DNA from: Parvularcula sp038749595
Lineage (GTDB): Bacteria; Pseudomonadota; Alphaproteobacteria; Caulobacterales; Parvularculaceae
Direction of reading: 5' to 3'
DNA length: 64,000 nt
NCBI GenBank assembly: GCA_038749595.1
Contig: JBCDHW010000012.1
Coordinates: forward strand, 1-64,000
The notes under the pieces were generated by a model. That model was not told where the DNA came from and made no database searches. It saw only the letters and a list, made by a program, of their open reading frames with translations. The position numbers were made by a program, and so were the translations under genes. The first letter of the stretch is position 1; each line of letters begins with the position of its first letter. Of this stretch, positions 1 to 8,130 are shown in pieces.

Positions 1-1894
1 CAATATCCCCCGCCATGAGCTGGGCTTGTTCGTACATTTCTTTTGGGGAGGCTTGGTCTTGGTAGATGTCGGGGAGGGTCATGGTTTGGACCCGGAGGGC
101 GTTCCTTGCGCCGAGGAGGCCTTCGGCGGTGAGGAAGTGGAGGACGAAGGCGCCGAAGCCGCCGACGGAGCCCTCTTCGATCGTCAAAAGCACTTCGTGC
201 TCGCTGGCGAGGCGGCGGATCAGGTCCTCGTCCAGAGGCTTGGCGAAGCGGGCATCGGCGACGGTGGTCGAGAGGCCCTTAGCGCCCAGCATCTCTGCGG
301 CTTTCAGGCATTCGCCCAGGCGCCCGCCAAAGTTGAGGAGGCAGACCGAGGTGCCCTCTTGCAGCACCCGGCCCTTGCCGATTTCCAGCACCGGCACGTC
401 GTCTGGCGCGTACATATCGACGCCCAGGCCCTCGCCGCGGGGGAAGCGGAAGGCGATCGGATGCTCGTCGTAAAGGGCGGCGGTCTTGGTCATCGCTTGC
501 AGCTCCGCCTCGTCGCCGCAGGCCATCAGCACCATGTTGGGCAGGCAGCCGAGATAGGCCGTATCAAACGCCCCCGCATGGGTGGCGCCGTCGTTCCCCA
601 CGAGCCCCGCCCGGTCCATGGCAAAGCGGACGGGCAGGTTTTGCAGCGCCACATCGTGCACCACGCTATCGTAAGCGCGCTGCAGGAACGTCGAGTAGAG
701 CGCTGCAAACGGCACCATGCCCTCGGCCGCCAGGCCAGCGGCGAAGGTCACCGCGTGCTGCTCAGCGATCCCCACATCGAAGGTGCGATCAGGGAATTCT
801 TTCATGAACTTATCGATGCCGGTGCCCGAAGGCATGGCGGCGGTGATGCCCACCACCTTGTCGTTGGCTTTCGCCTCTTCGATCAGCTGGCCCGCAAAAA
901 CGCTGGTGTACGAAGGCGCATTGGAGGTCTTCTTGACCTCCTCGCCGGAGACCACATCGAACTTGGAGACAGCGTGGAGCTTGTCGCCCTTGTCCACAGC
1001 CATCTGATAACCCTTACCTTTTTGGGTGACCACATGGACCAGGACGGGGCCGTCGGTGATGTCTTTGACGTTCTCGAGCACCGGCAACAGGTGATCGAGA
1101 TTGTGCCCATCGATGGGGCCGACATAGTAGAAGCCGAGCTCTTCAAACAGCGTCCCGCCGGTCACCAGGCCCCGGCCATATTCCTCGGCCTTGGCGGCTA
1201 AGTTCCTGACCCGCTTGGGCATTTTCTTGGAGAGCTGTTTGGCCAGATTGCGAAAGCCCTGGTAGCTGCCCGAGCTTGCGGCCCGCGCGAGATACGCCGA
1301 CATCGCCCCCACCGGCGGGGCGATCGACATGTCGTTGTCGTTGAGGATCACCGTCAGCTGGCTCGCCCGGTCGCCGGCATTGTTCATCGCCTCATAGGCC
1401 ATACCGGCCGACATCGAGCCGTCGCCGATCACCGCAATGACCCGCCGGGCCTCTTGCTCCGCGCGCTCTTTATCCGCTTCGCCCTTGAGGTCCCGGGCCA
1501 CGGCCATGCCCAGCGCGGCGGAGATCGACGTCGCCGCATGGGCCGCGCCGAACGGGTCATATTCGCTCTCCGAGCGCTTGGTGAAGCCCGAAAGACCATC
1601 CTTTTGGCGCAGCGTCCGAATGCGATCCCGCCGCCCGGTCAACACCTTATGGGGATAACATTGATGCCCCACATCAAAGATCAACCGATCGCGAGGCGTA
1701 TCAAAAACATAGTGGATCGCCGCCGTCAGCTCCACCACCCCAAGCCCAGAGCCCAAATGCCCCCCCGTATGCGAAACCGCATCAACAACCTCCAACCGCA
1801 ACTCATCACAAAACTGACGAAGCTCTGCTGCTCGAAGCGTTTTGAGGTCGTCTGGGGTGCGCACGCGATCAAGCAAAGGGGTGGAAACTGTCAT
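1..1894 (-). CDS. dxs: 1-deoxy-D-xylulose-5-phosphate synthase (3' end cut by window edge)
   Basis: The translated minus strand is DXS: it condenses pyruvate and glyceraldehyde 3-phosphate, using thiamine diphosphate, to start the MEP isoprenoid pathway. Visible signatures are HTGGHLGSGLGVVEL near the N-terminus, the ThDP-binding GDGSMSAGMAYEAMNNAG segment, and the transketolase-type GIAEQHAVTFAAGLA motif. About 631 codons are present; the usual length is about 630-650, so only a few residues are lost. The ATG at 1894 starts MTVSTPLLDRV, typical of DXS, although its ribosome-binding site is weak. It is transcribed away from the neighbouring sulfotransferase. With ispH at 15215-16180 it brackets the hopanoid genes, so precursor supply fits the context. 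Confidence 0.97.
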   Translation of the reverse strand, partial: MTVSTPLLDRVRTPDDLKTLRAAELRQFCDELRLEVVDAVSHTGGHLGSGLGVVELTAAIHYVFDTPRDRLIFDVGHQCYPHKVLTGRRDRIRTLRQKDGLSGFTKRSESEYDPFGAAHAATSISAALGMAVARDLKGEADKERAEQEARRVIAVIGDGSMSAGMAYEAMNNAGDRASQLTVILNDNDMSIAPPVGAMSAYLARAASSGSYQGFRNLAKQLSKKMPKRVRNLAAKAEEYGRGLVTGGTLFEELGFYYVGPIDGHNLDHLLPVLENVKDITDGPVLVHVVTQKGKGYQMAVDKGDKLHAVSKFDVVSGEEVKKTSNAPSYTSVFAGQLIEEAKANDKVVGITAAMPSGTGIDKFMKEFPDRTFDVGIAEQHAVTFAAGLAAEGMVPFAALYSTFLQRAYDSVVHDVALQNLPVRFAMDRAGLVGNDGATHAGAFDTAYLGCLPNMVLMACGDEAELQAMTKTAALYDEHPIAFRFPRGEGLGVDMYAPDDVPVLEIGKGRVLQEGTSVCLLNFGGRLGECLKAAEMLGAKGLSTTVADARFAKPLDEDLIRRLASEHEVLLTIEEGSVGGFGAFVLHFLTAEGLLGARNALRVQTMTLPDIYQDQASPKEMYEQAQLMAGDI

Positions 1895-2048
1895 CACTCA
1901 GGCCCTGTTTAGCGGAACGTATTATGTTCTGTCGGCAATCCGTCGCGCCCACCGCATTGAGATTACCTTTCGGACAGAAACGCGTGCTTGGGGATAATGG
2001 TTCCGTGATTTAAGTCGGATCTTGAGCGTTTTCTGAAGGAGGTGCGGG

Positions 2049-3122
2049 ATGGCGCATCCGCTGAGCGGTGCGCGGGCTAGCGTTCTGCGCCGGGTGCTGG
2101 CTGAGGCTGGTCCCGTTGACCGCGGAAAGTTGTTGCCGATTTTGGGCTCCATCGTCGGCCGCGGCGCGATCACCGCTTATGAAGATCGCTTGGCCTCGAA
2201 GCTCCGCCCGAGAGACGATCTGGAGCCCCCGATTTTTATTCTTGGCCATTGGCGGTCAGGGACGACGCATCTTTATAACGTCATGAGCCTTGGCGACTTC
2301 GCCTACGTGCCGCCGGTTTCCGTTGGTCTCCCTGCGGAGACCTTGACCCTGGCACGGTGGCTCAAGCCGTTTTTGGAAAAGCAGCTCCCTGATCATCGGT
2401 ATATTGATAATATTCCTGTCACGCCAAACTCGCCTCAAGAGGATGAGATTGGGTTGGCTAATCTCTCACCACTGAGTTTCTACCATGGCATCTATTTCCC
2501 CCAGCGGTTTGATTGGTTCGTGGACCGAGGGCTCTTTTTCGACAACGCTTCGCCTGCTGATGTTCAGGAGTGGGAGGATGCGTTCGTTCTTTTTTTAAGG
2601 AAGCTTGATCATGTGTTCGGTGGGCGCCGACTTCTGATCAAAAATCCGGTGTACACGGCGCGAACGGATCAATTGTTGAAGCTGTTTCCTGGGGCGAAGA
2701 TTATTCACATTCACCGCGATCCCTTTGATGTCTTTCCGTCGATGCAGAACTTTTATGCCAAGCTTTTCCCGGTGATGGCGCTGCAGCCTTATGATGGTGT
2801 GGACGTTGATGGAGCCATTCTGCGGATTTATGATCGGATGATGGCTCAGTTTACTGAGCAAACGATCGGGTTAGGCGCGCCTGATTATGTTGAAGTGCCG
2901 TACACGGCGCTGAACAGTGATCCTCTTGGTACGATCAAATTGATTTATGAAACGCTTGAAATCGAGGGTTATTCGGCGGCTGACCCGAGTTTCTCGTCGT
3001 ACCTTCAGAGCGTTGAGGGATATGAGAAAAACCGGTTCCGTAAGGCCAGCGATTGGACTGAGCGTGTGGCGGACGCCTGGGCACCCTGGCTTGATCGCTG
3101 GGGTTATGAGCGTCCGGTATGA
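2049..3122 (+). CDS. Sulfotransferase family protein, first gene of the hpnA operon
   Basis: This 357-residue cytosolic protein looks like a PAPS-dependent sulfotransferase of the Sulfotransferase_3 type. The 5'-phosphosulfate loop is GHWRSGTTHLYN (residues 66-77) and the 3'-phosphate site is HIHRDPFDVFPS (about 220-231, with R223 and S231). A consensus ribosome-binding site (aaggaggt) lies about 5 bases before the ATG. Its stop overlaps the start of the next gene by four bases (ATGA at 3119-3122), so the two are probably translationally coupled, and hpnA follows with a further GTGA overlap. The acceptor is unknown; a hopanoid or associated glycolipid is an inference from context only. Base use is visibly more AT-rich than in the hpn genes. 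Confidence 0.85.
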   Translation: MAHPLSGARASVLRRVLAEAGPVDRGKLLPILGSIVGRGAITAYEDRLASKLRPRDDLEPPIFILGHWRSGTTHLYNVMSLGDFAYVPPVSVGLPAETLTLARWLKPFLEKQLPDHRYIDNIPVTPNSPQEDEIGLANLSPLSFYHGIYFPQRFDWFVDRGLFFDNASPADVQEWEDAFVLFLRKLDHVFGGRRLLIKNPVYTARTDQLLKLFPGAKIIHIHRDPFDVFPSMQNFYAKLFPVMALQPYDGVDVDGAILRIYDRMMAQFTEQTIGLGAPDYVEVPYTALNSDPLGTIKLIYETLEIEGYSAADPSFSSYLQSVEGYEKNRFRKASDWTERVADAWAPWLDRWGYERPV

Positions 3123-4162
3123 GACGCTGTGTGTTGGCGATTTTTCTCGTCGCGGCATGTGGTGGGTCGGATTTGGGCGAAGCGCGGTTTTCTAATGAGC
3201 AGTGCCGGAATGTCGAGCTTTACGACGTAGACACAGGCGATCTTGTTGTGGGTGCGGAGGATATCGCGCTAGTCGAGATGGGTTGGGCTTTTTGGGTTTC
3301 TGCGTATGATCGGCTTACTGATCAGCCCGGCGGTGTCTATCTTGTTGGCGTTAGCGATCTCACTGACCGCTCCGTAATCGCCAAAAATGTCCTGCCAGGC
3401 ACTAAACCGCATGGTATTCATTCGCGCGAGGACGGAGAGGTTATAGCGATCGTGCGCTCTGATAATCCAGGCGATGCAAACCTGATCGCTTGGTCAGGTA
3501 CGCCGTTCTTTGAGTTAAGTCGCGTTGACGGGGAATGGGTCGAGGGTCCGCCACAGTATGTTCAAGAATTGTCTTCGGGAGGGAACTGCTCACTAAACGA
3601 TTTGGTGCAGCGAAGTTGGACAGAAGAACTATCGAACGACCGCATCCGGACTCACGTTGAGACGTACGCTACCGTCGATCGTGAGAACTGCACCGGCGCC
3701 GCAATCGAGCGTATCCTTGGTACTAAATCCGGGCGAGTGATTGAGCTTACGACAAGGGCGCCAACTGTTCTTGATGGCCTCGACTTGCCGAACGGCATTG
3801 CGTTTTGGGGCGATGACACTTGGGTCGCTGAGATGCGTGCCAAGCGGTTGATAGCTCTCGACGGAGAGCGGACGATCGATCTCCCCGGAGCGCCGGACAA
3901 TCTCAACGCTTCTGACGAAGGCATCGTTGCGGCGTTGCAGCCTTCGCTTTGGCGGTTTGGGCTTTATCGCTACGGGTATACGGATCGTGCGCCGACGCGG
4001 ATTGTTTTGGTTGATCCGGAGACGGAGGCTATCGAGCTCTTGTTTGAGGATCCGAACGGGCGTCTTTTGTCCGGGGCAACAGCGGCGGTTTTGAGGGACG
4101 AGATGATGATCGCGAGTTCGGTGCGCGGAGAGGCACTGCTCGTTTGCGAGGACGGCGGGTGA
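3119..4162 (+). CDS. Putative lipoprotein with SMP-30/paraoxonase-like beta-propeller
   Basis: The 347-residue product starts with a short lipoprotein signal (MRRCVLAIFLVAAC, lipobox VAAC at residues 11-14), so it should be anchored in the cell envelope. The mature part resembles six-bladed propellers of the SMP-30/arylesterase type, with repeats such as LPNGIAFWGDD and SGRVIELTT and a CSLNDLV segment. Those families hydrolyse lactones or esters, but I cannot identify catalytic calcium ligands with certainty. It overlaps the upstream sulfotransferase by four bases and hpnA by four bases, so the three are one transcription and translation unit. Composition is AT-richer than the flanking hpn genes, which suggests the pair was acquired. 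Function unknown. Confidence 0.7.
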   Translation: MRRCVLAIFLVAACGGSDLGEARFSNEQCRNVELYDVDTGDLVVGAEDIALVEMGWAFWVSAYDRLTDQPGGVYLVGVSDLTDRSVIAKNVLPGTKPHGIHSREDGEVIAIVRSDNPGDANLIAWSGTPFFELSRVDGEWVEGPPQYVQELSSGGNCSLNDLVQRSWTEELSNDRIRTHVETYATVDRENCTGAAIERILGTKSGRVIELTTRAPTVLDGLDLPNGIAFWGDDTWVAEMRAKRLIALDGERTIDLPGAPDNLNASDEGIVAALQPSLWRFGLYRYGYTDRAPTRIVLVDPETEAIELLFEDPNGRLLSGATAAVLRDEMMIASSVRGEALLVCEDGG

Positions 4163-5121
4163 GCCGCCGGGTTCTCGTTACCGGCAGCGCGGGATTTTTA
4201 GGACGCCATCTGTGCCGTATGCTGATGGAGCGTGGTGAGACGCCCATCGGGCTGGATGTTGAGACGGATCCCGACGCTCCGTTCATGCAGGTGGTGGGCT
4301 CGGTCAACGACCCTCAGGCGTGGAAGACGGCGCGGGAGGTCGATGCGGTTGTTCACGGTGCTGCGCTTACGGATCTTTGGCGCTCTGATCCGGATACGTA
4401 CGATGAGGTGAACCGCGGAGGCGCGGTGATGGCGGCGCGGTATGCCAAGGCACATGCCCTGCCACTGGTGATTGTCAGTTCGTATACTGTATTACTACCA
4501 AACGACCGTCTTGATGAGCGGCAAGTGACAGGCCGCGAAGAGGTGGATCCGGATAAACTGATCGGCCCCTACGCCAAGGCGAAGCGACGCGGCGAGCTGG
4601 AAGCCTTGGATGCCTATCCAGCGGCCCGTGTTGTCCGGCCGAGCGCCTTGATTGGTCCTGGTGATCCCGGCCCGACCCCGCCGATGCGTATGCTGCGTGA
4701 TTTGGTGTCGGGTCAGTTGCCTGGCGTGATGGCCGGGCGGATCAACGTCGTTGATGTCCGTGACGTTGCTGAAGGAACCCTCACGGCGCTCGATAAGGGG
4801 TCAGATGGCGGCGCCTACCTTCTGTCGGGTACGGATCTTTCTTTAAAACAGTTTGCCCAACAGGTCGCACAAGCAGCTGGTGCGCGGGCGCCGATGCTGG
4901 AAGTACCTGTTCCCCTCGCGCGTCTTGCGGCACGCCTTGACCATTGGCAGGCGGAGCAATTTCAGAAGCCCGTGACGGCCCCGCGCGACGGCGTTGAACT
5001 CGCGGCGCTGCCTGTGACTTTTGATGCGCGCTTCGCCCAAGAAAAGCTTCGATTTACAGCGCGTTCTCTAGAGCACACCATCGCCGATGCTGTTGCTGAT
5101 GTGAAGGCGCGTTCTTCTTAG
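4159..5121 (+). CDS. hpnA: Hopanoid-associated sugar epimerase HpnA
   Basis: This is an extended short-chain dehydrogenase of 320 residues. The Rossmann motif VTGSAGFLGRHL lies at the N-terminus and the catalytic YAKAK motif follows GP near residue 140. Segments LWRSDPDTYDEVN, GPTPPMRML and VVDVRDVAEG match the HpnA family pattern well. I chose the GTG at 4159: it gives MSRRVLVTGSAG, has gagga upstream, and makes a GTGA overlap with the preceding lipoprotein gene. A TTG at 4144 is the alternative. HpnA is consistently found with hopanoid genes, but its precise substrate is not settled. The stop codon overlaps the stop of the converging hpnB gene. Confidence 0.85.
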   Translation: MSRRVLVTGSAGFLGRHLCRMLMERGETPIGLDVETDPDAPFMQVVGSVNDPQAWKTAREVDAVVHGAALTDLWRSDPDTYDEVNRGGAVMAARYAKAHALPLVIVSSYTVLLPNDRLDERQVTGREEVDPDKLIGPYAKAKRRGELEALDAYPAARVVRPSALIGPGDPGPTPPMRMLRDLVSGQLPGVMAGRINVVDVRDVAEGTLTALDKGSDGGAYLLSGTDLSLKQFAQQVAQAAGARAPMLEVPVPLARLAARLDHWQAEQFQKPVTAPRDGVELAALPVTFDARFAQEKLRFTARSLEHTIADAVADVKARSS

Positions 5122-6266
5122 TACGACCGCCCCTTCCACACGTTGCCTTTGCCGCGCCAGTGCCGCCACGCCGAGAGCCATGTCAGCCATCCGTATACAG
5201 TTGCAGCGAAAGGCAGCATGAAAGCTTCCCGGCGGGATTTCCCGTAGCGCCCGAGCGTGGGGGCGTAGGACACGATCATCAACGCCCACGCGGCAAGCCC
5301 GAGCCAGAAGGCCCGAGGGTCATTGTGCAGGGGTCCGCCAAGTACGGCAGCGGGCGGCACGAGATAAACGAGGCCAAGACCGAACAGGGTACCGAGGAGA
5401 AGCCCAGCATTGTGGCGCAGCTGGGCGAACGCTGTGCGCGCCACCATCAGCTCCATCGCCTTATACGTACTGTTGTCACGGAGGCTGATCGCTTCGGCGA
5501 AGGGAGAGGAGAGGAAAAGGCCGATCGCAGTGCCCGGGGCGTGCGCTTTGATTTTCTGCGCGAGCGTGCAGTCGTCAATCAGTGCACCGCGGAGCGCGCC
5601 GATACCGCCGATCGCATCCAGAGCATCTTTCCGTACAAGGACGACGCCTCCTGCCGCGCCAGCGACTGCGCTGGATCGTTTGTTGATCAGCGGGAACGGA
5701 TAGAGCTTTTGGAAGAAATAGATAAACGCGGGGACGAGCGTTCCGCCCCAAAATTGCGAGGCATCGAGCTGGGCCATGATCGAGACCAGGGCGAGGTCTT
5801 TGCGCTCTGCGGCAGCGACAAGCTTTCGGGTAAGGTCAGGCGCAACAACAATGTCCGCGTCGGTCAACAGGATGTACTCCGGCGGAGAAGCCATGCCCTC
5901 CGCGTGTTCAAGTCCAGCGTTCAGTGCCCAGAGCTTGCCTGTCCATCCTTCGGCCAGGGGCGGGACGTTGATGGCCTCTGCCGGGAAAGCGCCCTCCGCC
6001 GCAGTCGCCTCCGCAGTTGTGCCGTCGGAGGAGGCATCGTCAGAAACCACGATGCGTAGGTCGCCGGGGTAGTCGCACCCGCGGTGGGCGGCGACAACGC
6101 GCCTGATCGATGCTGCTTCGTCGCGTGCCGGAATAATGACGGTCACGCTGGGCCAGCGTGACGGCGGTTCCGCAGCCGGAAGAACCTGATCGGCTTTCCA
6201 AAACCCGCCGCGGAAGAAGACCAAAATGATCCAAGTGATCAGCGACAGTCCTGCTAAAACAGCCAT
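5118..6266 (-). CDS. hpnB: Hopanoid-associated glycosyltransferase HpnB
   Basis: A family 2 glycosyltransferase of 382 residues with membrane segments. A hydrophobic helix lies at residues 1-20, followed by the GT-A domain with VIIPARDEA, VVSDDASSDGT and the metal-binding LTDADIVV motif, then LIDDCTLAQK, and two or three membrane helices near the C-terminus. This domain order is that of HpnB. I prefer the ATG at 6266 because gagagg lies 6 bases upstream; the ATG at 6272 would touch that site. The gene is on the opposite strand to its cluster: it converges on hpnA with overlapping stops and diverges from hpnC, so it must have its own promoter in the roughly 90-base gap. Confidence 0.88.
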   Translation of the reverse strand: MAVLAGLSLITWIILVFFRGGFWKADQVLPAAEPPSRWPSVTVIIPARDEAASIRRVVAAHRGCDYPGDLRIVVSDDASSDGTTAEATAAEGAFPAEAINVPPLAEGWTGKLWALNAGLEHAEGMASPPEYILLTDADIVVAPDLTRKLVAAAERKDLALVSIMAQLDASQFWGGTLVPAFIYFFQKLYPFPLINKRSSAVAGAAGGVVLVRKDALDAIGGIGALRGALIDDCTLAQKIKAHAPGTAIGLFLSSPFAEAISLRDNSTYKAMELMVARTAFAQLRHNAGLLLGTLFGLGLVYLVPPAAVLGGPLHNDPRAFWLGLAAWALMIVSYAPTLGRYGKSRREAFMLPFAATVYGWLTWLSAWRHWRGKGNVWKGRSY

Positions 6267-6358
6267 GGGCATCCTCTCACTGGACCGGGGTGCTGGCCCT
6301 ATCTACAGTCAAACACTGTGAAGGGTACCTTGTGCGCGCGCGCAGGCGGAGAGCAACG

Positions 6359-7222
6359 ATGTCAGTGGCGTACCGCGATGAGGACGTTGAGTTCTCTTCG
6401 GGAAAAGGTTCGGGAGATGAAAACTTTCCCGTGGGCTCCTTTTTGATTGCGCCGCCACTGCGTCCCCACGTGAAAGCCTACTACGATTTCGCCCGGGCGG
6501 CGGATGATATCGGGGACGAACCATCGCTCTCAGCCGAAGAGAAAATTCGACGGCTTGATGCCTATCGCGCGGTGTTGATGGGTGACGCAGAGGGCTTAAC
6601 CCGCCCGTCAATCTTACGTCGTTCGCTTATCGAAATGAATATACCATTGGAGCGGGGCTCCGATCTTTTGAGCGCGTTTAGCCAAGACGCCGTGCAACGT
6701 CGTTATCGCTCACTCCTCGAGCTGCTCGATTATTGCCGGCGCTCCGCCAACCCCGTGGGGCAGTTTTTGCTCGATCTCCACGGAGAGGACCGCGCCCTGT
6801 TCACCGCGTCGAACGCGCTTTGCACGTCGCTGCAGATCCTCAACCATTTGCAAGACGCGGGCGATGACCTGCGCACTCTAGATCGCAGTTACCTCCCGCA
6901 GGATTGGTTGCTCGAGGAGGATGCGCGCGTCGAGGATGTCCTGGCTGATCAGGCCTCGCCGGGTCTGCGCCGGGTGATGAACCGTCTCCTGGCTGTATGC
7001 GCTGACTTGAACAAAGAGGCGGAGCGCCTGGTCTACGGGCTGAAAAGCCGCCGCCTCGCGGCCGAGAGCGCGGTTATTGTCCGCCTTGCGCATCGCTTGA
7101 CCGAACGGCTGCTCAAGGATGACCCGATCGCGGGTCGGGTTGCGTTGACCAAAGCGGATTTTCTCGCCGCAGGCGCGGGCGGCGTGTTCGCAGCAGCGTT
7201 CAGTAAGCGGAGGGCTGCATGA
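6359..7222 (+). CDS. hpnC: Hydroxysqualene synthase HpnC
   Basis: A squalene/phytoene-synthase-fold protein of 287 residues. The two aspartate-rich Mg-diphosphate motifs are visible: DFARAADDIGD (about residues 43-53) and LQDAGDDLRTLDRSYLPQDW. In the HpnCDE route HpnC converts presqualene diphosphate to hydroxysqualene. The ATG at 6359 has ggagag just upstream and gives the usual family length; a GTG at 6290 would add 23 residues with no family support. It heads the run hpnC-hpnD-hpnE-shc-hpnG, whose genes overlap or nearly touch, so they are almost certainly one operon. Its last bases overlap hpnD by four (ATGA). Confidence 0.93.
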   Translation: MSVAYRDEDVEFSSGKGSGDENFPVGSFLIAPPLRPHVKAYYDFARAADDIGDEPSLSAEEKIRRLDAYRAVLMGDAEGLTRPSILRRSLIEMNIPLERGSDLLSAFSQDAVQRRYRSLLELLDYCRRSANPVGQFLLDLHGEDRALFTASNALCTSLQILNHLQDAGDDLRTLDRSYLPQDWLLEEDARVEDVLADQASPGLRRVMNRLLAVCADLNKEAERLVYGLKSRRLAAESAVIVRLAHRLTERLLKDDPIAGRVALTKADFLAAGAGGVFAAAFSKRRAA

Positions 7223-8130
7223 CGGAGAACCTCGCTGACCTTTACCCCAAGGTCCACGCTGGAACGGACAGCGCCGCGTTGGTGACGGCGATCACGAAAC
7301 AGTCGGGCACGAGTTTTGGCGCTGGGATGCGCATTCTGCCGGCGACGCGGCGCGCTGGCATGCATGCCGTGTACGCCTTTTGCCGGTTGGTGGATGACAT
7401 TGCCGATGGTCCGTGGTCTGCGGCCGATAAGCACCATGCGTTGGATGCTTGGCGCGATGAGGTCGCGGCCATTTACCGGAAGGCGCCGCAGTCGAGCGTT
7501 GGCGAGGCGCTCCTCCCCCACATTGCACAGTTTGACCTTCCGCAGGCGGAGTTTCTCGCGCTGATCGACGGAATGGCGATGGACGCTGATGGACCGATTA
7601 TAGCGCCCCGCCGTTCGGTGCTGTCGCTCTATACACGGCGGGTCGCGGGCACGGTGGGCGCCCTCTCGATCCGTGTCTTCGGTGCTTGGCAAGGCGAAGA
7701 GAGCGATCGCTTCGCCCTGGCGCTTGGCGACGCCCTCCAGCTCACCAACATCATTCGCGACGTTGAAGAAGACGCCGCAATCGGTCGGCTTTATCTGCCT
7801 CAGGAGCTTTTGGCCGATAACGGCCTCCGCGAAGCTTCCCCGACAGAAGTTGCTGCATCGGACCGCCTGCCAAGGATCAGGGAGGCGCTGGGGAATGAGG
7901 CCAAGGCGCTCTATGATGAGGCGCGGGCGCTGGCGCCCCTCCATCGGCGTAAGCCGTTACGGGCTGCACTGATGATGATGGGTGCCTACGAGGGATATCT
8001 TGAGCGCATTGAAGCGCTGGGGTGGCAGCTTGATCCTGAAAAACCCTTGATGCCGAAGTGGATGAAGCTGACGCGGGGCTTGCGCTATGCCGCGTTCGGA
8101 CCGGGATCGCCGGAAGGGCCGCATTCGTGA
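7219..8130 (+). CDS. hpnD: Presqualene diphosphate synthase HpnD
   Basis: This 303-residue squalene/phytoene-synthase homologue carries YAFCRLVDDIADG (first Asp-rich motif, about residues 53-65) and LQLTNIIRDVEEDA (second motif). HpnD condenses two farnesyl diphosphates to presqualene diphosphate, the first committed step towards squalene. The start ATG overlaps the hpnC stop by four bases and the stop overlaps the hpnE GTG start by four bases, so translation is probably coupled along the operon. Length and motifs are normal for the family. Confidence 0.94.
   Translation: MTENLADLYPKVHAGTDSAALVTAITKQSGTSFGAGMRILPATRRAGMHAVYAFCRLVDDIADGPWSAADKHHALDAWRDEVAAIYRKAPQSSVGEALLPHIAQFDLPQAEFLALIDGMAMDADGPIIAPRRSVLSLYTRRVAGTVGALSIRVFGAWQGEESDRFALALGDALQLTNIIRDVEEDAAIGRLYLPQELLADNGLREASPTEVAASDRLPRIREALGNEAKALYDEARALAPLHRRKPLRAALMMMGAYEGYLERIEALGWQLDPEKPLMPKWMKLTRGLRYAAFGPGSPEGPHS

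Noticed and set aside
26..1201. Long open frame on the plus strand opposite dxs
   Set aside because: It is a shadow of the dxs codons; its translation is low-complexity His/Gly/Ala with no family features, while the minus strand gives a full DXS.
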